A stretch of 64,000 nucleotides of DNA from Phellopilus nigrolimitatus (GCA_021029095.1 JAJOHG010000064.1:90926-154925), one strand, 5' to 3'; numbered from the stretch's first letter, positions 47,610 to 60,460 are shown. Notes: generated by a model from the letters alone, not told the origin. Numbers and translations are program-made.

Positions 47610-49663
47610 TCAAACGACGGGTGGGGCTGCGCGCGACTTGCCTCGGTCAGATGTCAGATAAAGCAAATTTAACACAGTGAATCCATATCACCTTAGCGCA
47701 ATCCTTAAGTCTGCGCAGTTCAAAGGACTTCGACGGTCCAGTCTCGAGCTCCAGTCGCCCGGTGTCGAGTTGCGATGCATCTGTCGTGGTAGACAGGGGG
47801 TCTACGCGAAAGCTGATCCTGCTCGCTTCCTGCAAAGCAGCTCGCAACGACTCGCGTGAGTTCAGTCTACAATTCGAGTATTAATGAGCCGAATGAGCAA
47901 GACCCGCGAGGAAAATCAGATGTATCCTCACAGTACCACTATAAATGGTAAATCCTCGTTAGCATAGCTTTTGTAGATAAAGAAAGCACGCACATAAACA
48001 GTTGACATGTAGTTTGCTCAGGCAGAGGTGGAATGGGACCCTTCGACAGATCAGCACCAAATAATCAAGAGAACTGATAGCTAGCGTGAACATACCAATA
48101 TAACGCATAAGGGGAGCATAGATATGCGATCAAGCGTCCAATTTGCGCAATGGCGAAAAACATGCCGCGGTTGACGGTATAGAACAAAAGCGTGTGGATT
48201 AATGTTCGTCCACTTCGTTCCGTTCATCATCATCATCATCATCCATTCACATCGTTCGAGCACAAGACATTGCGTAAGACGGATGCCAGATAAACCAGAA
48301 GAGGGATGCAACGCACCGGTCAAGCTCCGTTCGGTGCGATGCAAGGAATATGCATAGCGATGAGCACGCCAGAAGATCGCTCACTGCAGCGAAACTACTT
48401 GCAAGTCCTGTTGTCACCTTAAAGCCACAGACACATTGTTAATAGTGTTTTACGCAGTGCAGAGAGCAGTGCAGGGTCAAGAAAGAAAGACACATGCACT
48501 CAACCTTACCTCGAATCGTTTAGTGTCAACAGGCTCGAATAATAAGCTGTCCCTGTACACCACTGCCATCGCGGCTGTTTCGGGCAATCGAGCAGTCATC
48601 GTCACGGCAAAAGTCAAAACCATTTCGTGGACTTCGCATTGCTGTATACCACTCACTGATATTCCCAGCTGTATCGCATGAGACAAGTGGATGACTTGAG
48701 TTGAATAAACATAAACATAAATATGAAAGTACAACACTCACCAAGGCCGGCGACTGCGAAAAGTCCCTGAGAACGAAGTTTTGTAAGAGTTCGGAAACTG
48801 ATGTACAAAGTTGATACGTACTATAGCCGATGCGGGAAGCAAGTGACGAAATGAAAGTTTGTTAACTGCATACGCTCGTAGTTAGATTTTCAAGGAACTT
48901 GAGAATTTTTGGAGAAAACACAACAAACGAAACATGATTTTCGGAGTATTCTATAAAGTATAAAAGATGAAAACATACGTTTGTATATTTGAACTGCATA
49001 AAATATCTGAGACCTATTTGGTGGGCTTTTAGTCAGTAGTATAATTGTTTGTGCACAAGTAGATACCCACAAAAATGCGACGAATGAGGTGACGACATAC
49101 TCGACAAAGAAAGACCTTAACGCCAGAGAAGTGGAGTATTATTGCGTGATGATCAGACAAGAGACGGGAAAGCAACGCACGATGGGTCGTGGCTGAGGGC
49201 ATAGGTATTGCCATAGTTTTGTATCTTCAGAAGGTGTAGGCAAACATAAGATAAACTTAATGTCAAATTTCGCAGAACCAGCCAGAAATTTACCAGCTGA
49301 TAGTGTAACAAATGTGATGTCAGGCATGAGGAAGCAACGTCGAGTAATCTATAAGAGTTTCTGAGCGCATGGGAGAGAGCGAGGAAGGAAAAGCGAGACG
49401 TACATTAGAGTGGTCACGAATAATCTCAGCGGCAGTTTATCTTGATTATTGCTGTAATACATGAATCCTTGGATAACAGTAACACCGAGCAAGCTTCAAA
49501 GGCAATTAGAATCGTCAAGCTGCACGATGCAACGTCCGCATACATTGTCGATACAAGGAATCCTTGGAGTCACCGTTAGTGGGCGGGAGCTCTAACACTT
49601 GCAAACGGTATGCTCACCCCAATACACGACGCCAACAGTCTGAGACAAGTCCAAACCCTCCAT
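47610..49663 (-). CDS. DUF6534-type membrane protein, diverged third copy in the spacer
   Basis: Starts MEGLDLSQTVGVVYWG at 49663, directly comparable with MPGLDLSTTFGVVYWG of the arm copies. Further exons: LLGVTVIQGFMYYSNNQDK with LPLRLFVTTL, LDVASSCLTSHLLHYQL, YVVTSFVAFLWVSTCAQTI, PPNRSQIFYAVQIYK, then the family signature RTLIHTLLFYTVNRGMFFAI and AQIGRLIAYLCSPYALYW, VPFHLCLSKLHVNC, and the tail ESLRAALQEASRISFRVDPL. Order and exon layout follow the arm copies but residues differ widely, so this is an old paralogue rather than part of the recent duplication. I saw no stop or frame break in the conserved parts, but several exon limits and the exact stop (given as 47610) are uncertain. An ATC/GAT microsatellite (48,225-48,244) lies near the conserved exon. 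Confidence 0.68.
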
Positions 49664-49888
49664 CCCCGGTGTCGAGGTTGATAGCCAGTGCGCTGTCGAC
49701 ATTGAAGGAAAGTGAGGACAAGAAGAGGGACAGCAGAACAAACACAGTGAATTTTCCGATGCTCAGGGCTGGTATATCACGCCCGGCCACCCCTAAATTT
49801 AGAGCGCATAGCATGAAAACACGATGAATATTCCACCAGAACATACACTTCGAGATCGTTGCCACAGACACGACGCTTACAGTATATA

Positions 49889-50019
49889 CAGGTGGGTGTA
49901 GAAATTGACGAACCACGTAAGCGATTATCGCCGCCAAATAAGGAAGAAAAGCTTGTTATCTTCTTTTTTGGAAGCGTCAATCGCTTACGCGGTTCGTCAA
50001 TTCTACGTACACCCACCTG
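49889..50019. mobile_element. 131-bp MITE/foldback element with TA flanks
   Basis: The ends are inverted repeats of about 45 bp: CAGGTGGGTGTA ... GAATTGACGAACC(A/G)CGTAAGCGATT on the left and the complement on the right, with a small internal loop. TA occurs on both sides (49887-49888 and 50020-50021). It is non-coding. Its termini differ from the 824-bp MITE, so it is a separate family, also probably moved by a mariner-type transposase. It lies about 225 bp upstream of the spacer DUF6534 start codon. Confidence 0.8.
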
Positions 50020-50447
50020 TAACTTTGATCGTCGCTGCTCCGAAAGCCACAATTATGTAATGCGTGGATTGTTTGACTTGCCTAGTCTTTCAAGCGAGGT
50101 GCTAACTATGTAAAGCCTTAGACGAGAGTTCCTTTGCTTAATCCAAGAGTGACAAAGACATGTGGAGGACATGGTTTTGCATCGAAAATGGCGATATGGT
50201 TCCGACGCCGTGCGAGCGCTCGAGCTTCAACAACCTGGGGATACATGTACTTACTGCAATACATATTCCGCAAATGCAAATGCTCAACTACATGGAACGT
50301 TACATATTTGGGTTTCTACTCTGTCCTAGCTGTACAACAATACACGATTCCACAAACGTCATCGCGCCTCCATTTCGCAAGTGAAGAAAGCTTCCCGCCT
50401 TCCATTTTCATCTCATAAGTCGTAACTTCTTCATTTCGCGAGATGTA

Positions 50448-52885
50448 TCAAGGCATATACCGGAACTCAGGCGCCTACAAAGCTCGCGTGAGAACAGTAT
50501 CCACCCGGTCCAGCGCACAAGCAACCGGGAACAGACCTTATCAGCCAGCTCCGCCGTGTTCACCTTTGCATCCGGGTCGGGTCGTCCATGGAGGCGGTTC
50601 CGTCTGAAATTCTCCCAGCGATAGGACACCTTCAAGTGTGTGGGATTGGTAAAAGTCAAGGTTCTACCGTTTTGTATGGGGAAGCCTGAAGCTTACACTG
50701 AGAATCAGACACAGGGCCGCGGCGAAGAACTCCAATGCGCAAGATACTGGAGAAGTGACGGCGGTGTTAGCCCATATCATGCTCTGGACCGAGGAAGAAG
50801 ATCACGCACCAGCAAATCCTTTACTAATTGTCAGAACAAAAGGAATGTTGCCTCGGTCAGTATCAGTTTGTTAACAAGGGAAGGACACCCACATGTATTG
50901 CGGTCCTTCCGTAGAGGGGTACAAATGCGATCCAAGGACGCTGCCACACTGCCCTATAGCCATAAGCATCGGGATACCCGTCGCGCGCTTCGTCTCTGAA
51001 CCGAGGTTATGGGAATCTAGAAGTAGGTGCGTATAAGCGTACTCAGCTTTTAAAGACAATAGGCGGTATATAGGACCGAAACGTACACCAGGCCATAGCG
51101 AGACCGATCGTCGTGTAGGTCCCGCTCGTGATGCAGAACGTCGCGAAGTAACGGACACGCGTATCGATCACGGTTAGAAGGAGTCTGATGTCCGAACAAG
51201 GGCCGCCGGGTAAGTCTACAGAACGGAAATGGCACGAGGACACGCACACGTAGCCTACGGCCCCGACGACGTTCGCGCCGGCCATGTACAAGCCACGGCT
51301 CTGCGTTCTATCGGAGGCATACGACGTGAGTACGAGCACGACCGCCGAGACAGCGTAAGGCGGAACAGTCAGGAGCTGTGCGCGGCTGTTGGCTGCGCTC
51401 AGCAATGCATCGAAAAATCTCGATCAGCTGAAGAATGGATAAGGGCGAACGCCGAACGCGTACTGTAACCGAATGTCGTAATGATGGTCGGGAGGAATGC
51501 GGAGATCGACGCGAGCGCGCAATTGGCGCCGAAGTAGACCAGACCGCCGAAATAGATCTGGAAGAAGCAAGTTGAGCGTTCTGCGCCGACTCCCATAGAA
51601 GCCAAAATAGGACTCGCCCTCCAGTCCCGTAAAGCCATCATTATATGCGCTGAGGTGGAGCCTTAAGTATTCATCATCCGCTAGAACAGAAGATAACTGC
51701 GCACGCTTCTTGATCGTAAGTCCAGTGTCCCCGCTGGTCGCGCGGTTCATGCGAGAGACTGCAATGCTGCGCTCGTTCTCGTTGAGGAAGCTCGTCATCT
51801 CCGGCCTATCGGGGAGGAAAAACACCGCGACCAGGCTCATCATCACGGCTGGAATTCCCTATAAAACGAAATATCACCAATCACCAAGTCATTAACAAAA
51901 GAAAATATTCAAGAATAAAATTATGGAAAAGCACCTCGACGATAAACAAAAGGCGCCAGTTTGCGATCGCCGCATGGGCTTGCTGCACACCGAACGCGAT
52001 TAGGCCGCCGAAGGCCCCAGCGACGGCAGCAAACCCGAAAAAGTATGCCATACGCAGACCCATCTCGTTTTTCGTGTAAAAGTACGCTTCACAAATTTTC
52101 AGAAGGGACGCCATGCGAGTGCTCTAACGGATGAACGCACATAAATAAAGAGGTATGGCGGGCCCAAAACACGCCTCGAAGGCGCCTAAGAACATACGCG
52201 CGACTATCAAACCCGGGAAGCTAAAGCCTGTTGACTGTTAAATATCGGTATTAATGAAGCCACTCGAAATGATTTTATTGATATTAACTCACCATAAGTG
52301 TCGAGCACGTCCCCCATGCACTCGCCGATATTCCTAGCCAAATTCGCGGCGGGAAGAGCTTCATGAGGATCGTCGCGGGAACTTGCAAGATGACCTGAGG
52401 AGAGCATGTAAAATCATTTTATTCGATGCGTTAACTATAAACATCTAGAACAAGTGGCTACACGCACGTAAGGAAAGAAGAACACGGAATTGACCCAGTC
52501 GAAAAGCTGGCCAGTGGGGTCGCCGCCTAACGCATCTTGCGGAAGGCCCTGTAGACGTGCATTGCCTAGGTTCGAGCGATCCAGATCTAGAACAAATCAC
52601 AGTCAAAACGATATATTAGAATACTGCTCAGAGCCAGTCGCGCCCACGAAAATGACAAATATCCAACTGACATGCAAAAAGATACATCAAGCAAACAATG
52701 GGCATGATGCGCAAGTCAAGTTTCCTGACCAGTCTGCGCTCCTCCGGAGTAAATCCTGCGTGCTTGACTTCCTTCTCGGTACTGGCGACGACGTCAACAT
52801 TAGCTCGCGCCTGCTCGACATCGGGTTTCTCCCCGTCGCGTGGTTGCGCATCGATTTGTTCAACCGTCTGCTTATGTTCGCTCAT
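50448..52885 (-). CDS. MFS transporter, Dal5/Tna1-like, copy 2
   Basis: Many-exon gene from MSEHKQTVEQ (52885) to APEFRYMP-stop (50448). Landmarks match copy 1 in order: RKLDLRIMPIVCLMYLFA, LDRSNLGNARLQGL, ARMFLGAFEACFGPAIPLYL, FYTKNEMGLRMAYFFGFAA, NWRLLFIVEG, FLPDRPEMTSFLNENERSIA, YFGGLVYFGANCALASISAF, TVPPYAVSAVVLVLTSYASD, FCITSGTYTTIGLAMAWC, NLGSETKRATGIPMLMAIGQ, WENFRRNRLHGRPDPDAK. It should be a 12-TM organic-anion symporter of about 500 aa; substrate unknown. It lies in the spacer between the inverted arms, opposite in strand to copy 1, but is clearly diverged, so it is older than the arm duplication. Small-exon junctions near the C-terminus (50,690-50,800) are not fully resolved. Confidence 0.83.
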
Positions 52886-54649
52886 GGTGAGATGCCAGAG
52901 AGAATGCGAGACGTGTGCGACCTCGCTGTTATCACTGCGTTATATACGTCCGAACGTGATATGCAACGGCGGCCTGACAAGAATATTTACACGATAGCAA
53001 GGAAGAGAATCGCAGCTGACCATGACGACAAATGTTGTGGGGGGAAAGACGTCCGCTGTCGGCGCGCGCGGTGCGCTACTGCCGCCCGGCAGCTAACAGC
53101 TAGCAGATAACCCTTCCGAGCCGAATACTATCACTTGGTCACGACGGCTTTGTTTTTCAGTTACTTGCCGGAGTGCCGATAACACTCGTGAACATTTCTG
53201 TTTTGATAAAGTATGCGGGGAAAGATGGAGAAAGCTTGGAAGTTGCGAACAAGCTAGCCGAAGCGGATCGGCGGTCCGCTGATCGCAAATTAAATTGACG
53301 GCGTAACAAATCCCATTATCTACTTCAAACTATACTTACAAGACATTCATACATTATACGACCTCCAAAGCACACCCATGCTTTTATAATGCTGGCATGT
53401 GGATTATTATGAATATTTAAAGGCGAGGGGGTCAAAAAGAACCCATCAGGCGCGCGCACGCCGAAATGAACAAACGTGGGAAAGCTCGAATGGTGCAATG
53501 TCTGTATTGTGATTGGGAGCCCGCAACCAACCATTGTTTCCCTCTCAAGACCCTTAACTCGCTCATATTGTGTCAATATCGTGCATGGTGTCGCCTAGTC
53601 TTTTTTTATTTGCATAGTATGATTTTGATGCAGAAAACCCAGATTATTTCTAAGCAGGCTACCCATTATACATGATCAGGATGGTGTCTCATGTATGCTC
53701 AATATATCCTCAGCGCCGCGTTCAATCGACATGAAGCAAGGAACAGGTACACATTTGAACCTGTAATAATACATCGTATCAGATAAATTAGCCAAGAACG
53801 GCGTTGTAGAATCAGAGAGGCTCTGGCATTGCCAGGTCTTCGAGTATCCTTCAAAAAATGTCACCAATAATGAGGTCGGTGTAAAGTTATCAATTCTTAA
53901 ATATCACGATTCGAACAAGCTGTCATATTGTAGCCCTATATATAATGAGCTTGCATGAAAACTCCCAAGATGATATCACAAATTTTGTGCTCTGTAAAAA
54001 TCAGCGAGTAGGGCGCAACATGCCCTTTTTGCACATTTTGCTCTCTCATTCCGTTCGCTACAATGAACATAGAGACTATGGACATACATCTAATTTTATG
54101 CCGAGTTTGGAGACGCTGGGATAACTGTAGCGCTCACCAGGCGAGTTTTATTCATTCCTGAGTGACGATCATTATCCCGCGATATACAGGATGCTGCCGA
54201 TAAGAAGTAAACCCTCACGATACACCGCCCAGTTCTCGAAACTTGTCTGACAACCCAGTGATTCGAAGGTCTTTGTATACTCGCCTCGCAACAAGTGTCC
54301 TTCTTCGACTTCTCGATCCTTAGTTGACGGAAGGCGGATATTGCAAGAATGATCCTCCGGATGAATAATTCGGTCGATCCAGAGTTGCTCTTATGAAGAA
54401 CACATCATGCTGGTATGACGAGATTAAGCACTACATAGAATCTGTTGGTTAATATCAGTAAATATATCGCAGTAATTACCAGTATTCAAAGAGAAATGTA
54501 ATGACGGGACCCTTTTCAAATTCCACTTACAAGATTACAAGAGACGTATTGGATAGGCTCATAAGAGCTTCAACATGAATAAAAAATGAGATCAATTGAG
54601 GTATTGCACACGAAATATGCAACTTACTTATGAACCGGAACTATTACAG
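52886..54649. other. Intergenic region between MFS copy 2 and COQ3, no gene recognised
   Basis: About 1.76 kb. The left part is the MFS promoter; the middle (53,300-54,600) is AT-leaning with only short frames. I found no inverted repeats, RNA gene or transposon fragment here. Confidence 0.5.
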
Positions 54650-55741
54650 TCAAGCGCTCTGGCTAACCGGTTTTCGCGCCCAGAACAAATAGTTGCATTC
54701 CGCCGACCCAAATGCGCCACGCGGCGCGAGCACCCATGCGCCCTTCCAAGGCAGGAAGATCATGCCGCGCACCTCCGCCTCCCGTCGCGGCAGGCACTCC
54801 GCCGTGCACGCGCGATATCCACGGTGCGCCCTGCGCGTCCACGGGTTTGCGGAAGAAGTCGACGAGCTCGGCTGGGTTCACGTACTTGCTATACGTGTGC
54901 GTGCCGGGCTCGACGAAGCGCAGGAGCTTCTCCGCCGCGAAGATGGTGAGGAAGTACGCGAGCGGCGTGCGCGCCATGGTCGAGAGGAAGAGGTGGCCGC
55001 CGGGCTGCGGATTCGGGATTCAATGAATACATGATACTCGATAGGATAAGCTGTAAGTGCGCGCTAGTCACACCTTCACGAGCTCGGCGCAAGACCGCAA
55101 GAACGCCGCCGGGTTATCGACGTGCTCCAGGACCTCCATCGAACACACCACGTCGAACCGCTTCGGCTCGCCGACGAGCGCCTCCGCAGGCGCATGGCGG
55201 TACGCCAGCGACGCGCTCTTCGAGCCCGCCGACCCGCTGAGCGTGGGATCCTGAGATGCGTGGAGAGATGCGATGGAAATGTTCGACGATGACGCGTCGA
55301 CGCCTAGCGTCCTTGCACCGAGTCGGGCGAGGCTCTTCCACAATGTTAATGACCTGCTCGAATAATAAAGGGTGCTCTCACCTCGGATAGCAACCCTCCG
55401 CCGCACCCGACATCGAGGACGTCGAGCCCTTCCAGCACTCTCCCGCCACTCTCTTTCTCCTCCCAGTCTTCGAGCCCGTCGTCCCGTGCGGCCTCGAGGA
55501 GCTTGTCCCTAACGTACTGCACGCGCACGGGATTCATCTTATGCAGCATCCCAAACTCGCCTGTCTCGTCCCACCATTGCGACGACAGGCGTGTAAAGAA
55601 CTGGATCTCTTCTTGGTTGATAGACGAAGTTGCCGATGATTGCGCTGCCGGTGCTGACAATTGCGAGTAAAGCCTGCGTTTTACTTGAGACAGACGTAGT
55701 CTCCGCAGGACGCGAGGTAGTGAACTTGCGACACGCTGCAT
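54650..55741 (-). CDS. COQ3: Ubiquinone biosynthesis O-methyltransferase, mitochondrial (Coq3)
   Basis: Three exons, 55382-55741, 55074-55334 and 54650-55004, about 324 aa. An Arg-rich, acid-poor N-terminus (MQRVASSLPRVLRRLRLSQV) fits a mitochondrial presequence. Next come the Coq3/UbiG core: FFTRLSSQWWDETGEFGMLH, MNPVRVQYVRDKL, SAM-binding LDVLDVGCGGGLLSE, ARLGARTLGVDASS, FDVVCSMEVLEHVDNPAAFL, PGGHLFLSTMARTPLAYF. Coq3 performs both O-methylations in coenzyme Q synthesis at the inner membrane. In exon 3 the frame breaks at a CCC/GGG run (54780-54782): upstream reads PWISRVHGGVPAA, while the conserved GMIFLPWKGAWVLAPRG and NYLFWARKPVSQSA tail lies in the next frame. Dropping one base restores the family sequence, so a sequence error is likely. 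Confidence 0.88.
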
Positions 55742-56307
55742 TCTAGCTGCGAATTTTTTTTTTTAATGAAAAAGATCAGTACGAGTTCAGATACATAATC
55801 ACATAAGTATACCTGTGAGTTGTCTTTGTCGAGACGAGTTGAATAAAGATTCCAATAAAAGTACTCGATGCGTCGAAACATGGACTCTAACCAATTCTGT
55901 GGCTGTGTTGCGCAGATTCGCGGCTTCGGCTTTGTCCGGGCCTCAACGGTCTCAGCAGACCCTTTTTATTCTTACAGCATGCGCAACATTATCTTCTCGC
56001 TGGACAGATTCATATCTCTGGTGGCTGGACAGGTCGGTGCTGTTATCTGAGTACGCCGCAAAGGAGGGGAGGCGCCTACGCTTGACCGATCAGAGTCCTG
56101 CCTCTACGGTCATTTGAACATACGAGTATCAAGTATATTATTTTCAGCGCCCCTAAATATTATTTTACAGAACTAGGTAATCGAAATAGGCAGTACAAAC
56201 AACTATCAAGAGGATAGGTAGGAGAAAAAGAACATCTGAGGAGTTATCGAGTGATTGCGACTTAGCATCCCCGTCCCTACAATTTGTTACTCGTACCCAC
56301 AGCGCCG

Positions 56308-58487
56308 TCACGCAAACGTAATCGGCTCTACTTCCCCGCCGAACGCTAGGGACTTCGAGGTCCCGTCCGCAGTCTGAGGCGAATCCATCTCGTCGAGTCC
56401 CTCTTCGATCGATCTCATCCTGGGGAGTTTCTGGCAATAGAAAAAAGACTGCCTTAGCCCCAGCGCCTCCAAAGAAAATATATACAAAAGTATCAGTCCA
56501 ACCGACCTTATCACCCGGAAGATCAACAAGGTCGAACGTGATCGCCTGCTCGTCCAGCGTCCGCTTCTGCGCATGCGACGACAGCCCGAACCGCGGTTGG
56601 CTCATCTGCGCGGACGCGAAGTCCGTGGTGATCTCCAGCCGCTTGGCGTCGGCCCGCGCACGGAGGATCGCGCGGGTGTTAAGGCTGTAATGAAGAAAAG
56701 AAAGATATATCTGAGCCAACGCCGCCCGAAAGCGATATCAAATTACGAGAAATTCTGACATGGCCACTGCAGCGATAGAGCATACCGTCAGTTCCTCTTC
56801 GACTATTTCGAGCAAAGAGGGACGTACACAACGTGTTTACATGAAGCTTGCTCACGCTGAGGTGGAACGGCACCCTAGACACAGACAACACATGACGGTG
56901 ATCAGCCTAGGGTATACAAGTAAATGCGCAAGACTGACCAGTACGCCCTCGAGGGATACGCCAAAAACATTGCGAGGTGACAGATTTGTGCCACGGCAGT
57001 CAAAGTCCCGCGATTGATCGCGAAGAACAAAAATGTCCTTAGGAGAGTGTTCGTCCTACGGCAAAAAATAGGTTTGGTTTGGGGGGAAGGGAGAAAGCGC
57101 GGAAGTCAGAATATCATCCAACTTATTTGATTTTAAAAAATCAAGTAGGAAATCACCTACTCTTTGTAAATCGAGCGATGCGACGTGAGGAAGCAACACA
57201 TCGCTATGGTGGAGATGATATCGCAGAGCGCTGCAAGCGACGTGGCCAGACCCAGGCAAATCTTGACACGGACACATGAGATCGCCGTGAGTTGTCCATT
57301 CGATTCAAACCATACCTTTATCTTTGTGCTCGAGATGTTTGCTATGAGGAGATCGATAGCGAACATCTCGTACGTAAGGGCTGAATTATTTCCACAGTCC
57401 CTTTTAAGTTAGTCCGCTCGTCCAGGCTAGGCTGCGGAACTTCGCACCTAAACCCACGCCAAACGAGCACACAGCGAGTGTGAACTGAAGTAGTAACGTT
57501 GTTAAACCCTGCCCTTTGTGGAATCCGACGTTTCTAAGCGTACTATCAATAACGGTATCCAGACACGTTTGTTCACTGGAAGATGATCACTTTAGAGTCA
57601 GCTACGGCCTTAAAAGTCCAGAAAATGAGTAACAGCCTCACCGGCGTAAATCTGTCCTGCGTAGAACAGCTGAGACCTGTCCGCGTTCGCATCAGAACCC
57701 AGGACCGGCGTAATAGGTGCGAAGTAAAACCAAACAAACGCACGCAAATATAATGACTAGCGTAGCCACATGCTCGGCAACGTAGGACCTGAAACAGCTG
57801 AAGTCAGCGCTAAGCCTAACTGGTGTACAGTGCTGGCTCCGGCTATAGACGCACTTCGACATGAGCAACAGCGCGAGCGGGTTCCCGAAATTGATGATCT
57901 GTCCAGAATCGGTTGGACTTGGTGTTAACGGAAGGAGGGAAGGGACGGACGCACTAGGTAATAATGGAGGGACTCGGACGCCAGCGCCGTCGTAGCAAAA
58001 TCAAGCGCTCTGTATGTTTTATTATTGTTGTTTTTAGCAAGTTGAGAAGAGTGGGATGCGGGAGCCGAGGGCGGGAGGGCTACGGACGTACAGCAGCGAC
58101 CCAACCTTTTTGTAATAGAGATGAATATGCAGCATTGGAACCTCCGCGGTTCGGAAATAAAGAAAAAGACGCACGAAACATTTGAACGTCCGAGAATCTT
58201 TGCTCCCAAGGAAAAAGAAATATCCCTGCACTATCGAGATCCCGAAGAGGCTTTCGTACCACGATTAAGAAGCGTCACGGGGAGGGGGGGAGCAGCCATG
58301 GTACGCGTCAGCTCGTAAGCATCGATCCTGTACTTGCAACTCACATAGTTGCAATAACGAAGCCTTTGCCATGCAGAGTAGCAGATCAGAGACTAGTTGT
58401 GACAGCTGCAAATACGGAACGCATGTGTACGCAGCGACGCACCCCAATAGACGACACCGAACGTCGTGGACAGATCGAGACCGGGCA
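56308..58487 (-). CDS. DUF6534-type membrane protein, arm B copy
   Basis: Mirror copy of the gene at 43508-45685, from MPGLDLSTTFGVVYWG (58487) to GGEVEPITFA (56308). Most exons read identically. One patch differs: where arm A reads VYFTITPILGPDANAD, arm B would read VYFAPITPVLGSDANAD if one T of the TTTT run near 57,727 is ignored. As written that T shifts the frame in the exon. The codon-level differences are real polymorphism; the T may be a sequence error or an inactivating change. The function is unknown as for the other copies. Confidence 0.75.
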
Positions 58488-59783
58488 TATCTTGCCTCAC
58501 GGGATTAACAAAACGACAATTGTCTTGATTTTCGAGAAATAGTCGCGATCCACGGGCGCGCGAGAACGAACAGGTTGGTCCGCAGAGTACGGGGAAACAA
58601 GACACACAGAGAAAGTCTTTTAAGAGGTAGGACGCGAGGACACGACCGAGGTCTCCAATGCTTTGCCGACGGCACGAGCTAGCAGAAGGGAAGGCTAGGA
58701 GAGAAGAACGGAGAGCAACAGTTCTAAGTACAAACAAGATAGATGGAATTGCTGAGTCGCCGAAATGAACATATGGTAACGGATTTAGGAAATGTGGCGC
58801 CTTTATCTCTATCTTGATTCGTTTATCGACGTCGGTGTCAGCCCCTGTCACAGTAAAAAGGTTTCTAGTAGGCCCGAAGACTCTTCTTTGAACGTTGATG
58901 CAAACAATCGAAGAATGCGAAATCAGGCGGGTTTTCAAAAAAGCCACAGCAGAAGTGTCACAGGTGCACAAATCCTCGCGTAGTGGCGCAGCTACGGATC
59001 ACAATCCGTCCAAGTCTGCAATCTGTGGCGTTGGGCTAGGGCCGCTTCTACGAAACGTAGGGCCTTTTGTGCGGGTGGTCTATGCCGGAGTCGGAAGGCT
59101 GCTGGGTGCACTTCGGAAAAGATCCTAGAGTCCCGGATATTTGTGGTTCCGGTTGCCTTCGCACAGCTCAAAAGTGGCGTTTGAGCCTAAGGCGTCATAG
59201 GCAGTCGGAGAATGAAATTGTTCATTGAGAGAAAGGCTGAGAGCTGCGTCGCACCAAGCAAAAACGACATAGATAAAGTGTCTTATTGCGGCCGACTGCA
59301 TCGGTGTCCTAATAATTTCAATCCATCAGCTGAAACTTCAACGGAAAAAGCACAAAGGATCTTCTGATCAGCTACTATCACCGAGGATTATTCACGAGTC
59401 GAGATGCAGATGTTCTGTCCAATCGTGTGTTTAGTATGAGAAGAAAAAGGAAGACCCTGACGATGTGAAAACTGTGACTGCAAAAAAGCGATATTCCGAC
59501 GAGCATGTCTTTGCTTCTCACACCTAGCAGAGAGCGAGAAAGCAAGCAGGCCGGAGATAGAAGGAAGAGTACCTTGTGAGCATGCTGTACTTAAAATTTC
59601 GCGAAGATGGCGTTTCAGGCTGGGAGTTTATAAGTGACTTCGAATAGCCTCCTTGAGATCGTCGTCTCCCATCAATCCAACTTGGTGAACTCTCAACCAT
59701 TTCAAATTACACAAGTACACGACCAAAATAGGCTCTTAATCTTATTAGCGGTAGTTATACTAGAAACTGCACGCAGACTGCTT

Positions 59784-60399
59784 ACTTCGACGTCCTAAGG
59801 TTTCTCGTTCTTGACTCCGTTCGAGGCATAGTGAAACTGAACTTTGTCGAGTACCACGTGATACGGACGTTCCTGCATAAACAAGGGTCGCTTATCCAAG
59901 TCCACTGGTAGTCAATATGGCTGTGGCGATCGAACTTCTTCGCATGTCGGTTATAGCGGGCGAACGCCGCGCTGTGCAACATAGACGGTCATGACGTATA
60001 GCTGCGTATCCAGCTCGGCGGTCTTGGCTCGCACCCCCCTTGCGAACGTCGCCGCGACGTCGCCCTCCACGCCCAGCTCCGAGCTGATGGCGCAGCAGTC
60101 CGACTAGCGGACGTCCAGCAGCAGGAACGTGCGCGGCCAGTCGTCAGCAACGCGAGGCGCAGACAGACAACCCCGCCGGACGTGGACGTGTCAGAAAGGG
60201 CGCGGTAGGTGTATGGCTAGAAGTGGAAGGCGATGATCGCGGACAAGAGACCCACAACGTGCACGGGCTTGAACGTGGTACGGATGTGCGTCTAGATGTC
60301 GTAGAAGTCGTAATAGCGCCCGACGACGGCGTCTTTCTCAACGATTATTTCCATCCATGCCGCCGTCATCGTCGTCGATGTAGATGTCGCTGTGTCCAT
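59784..60399 (-). pseudogene. Decayed gene with in-frame TAG codons (arm B copy)
   Basis: Mirror of 41598-42213, with the same TAG interruptions and frame changes as far as I compared. Shared damage shows that the lesions predate separation of the two copies. Confidence 0.5.
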
Positions 60400-60460
60400 C
60401 GTCGCCGTCGCCGTGGATTTAGGCAGAAAAGAAAAGATAAAACTTTAATAAAAGGAGTCG

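Noticed and set aside
48081..48344. Frameshift in the conserved exon of the spacer DUF6534 gene
   Set aside because: On rechecking the complement, NRGMFFAI and AQIGRLIAYL are in one continuous frame.
55868..56050. 60-codon frame MRRNMDSNQF... across the arm B boundary
   Set aside because: It is created by the junction and resembles nothing known; only the arm part is shared with arm A.
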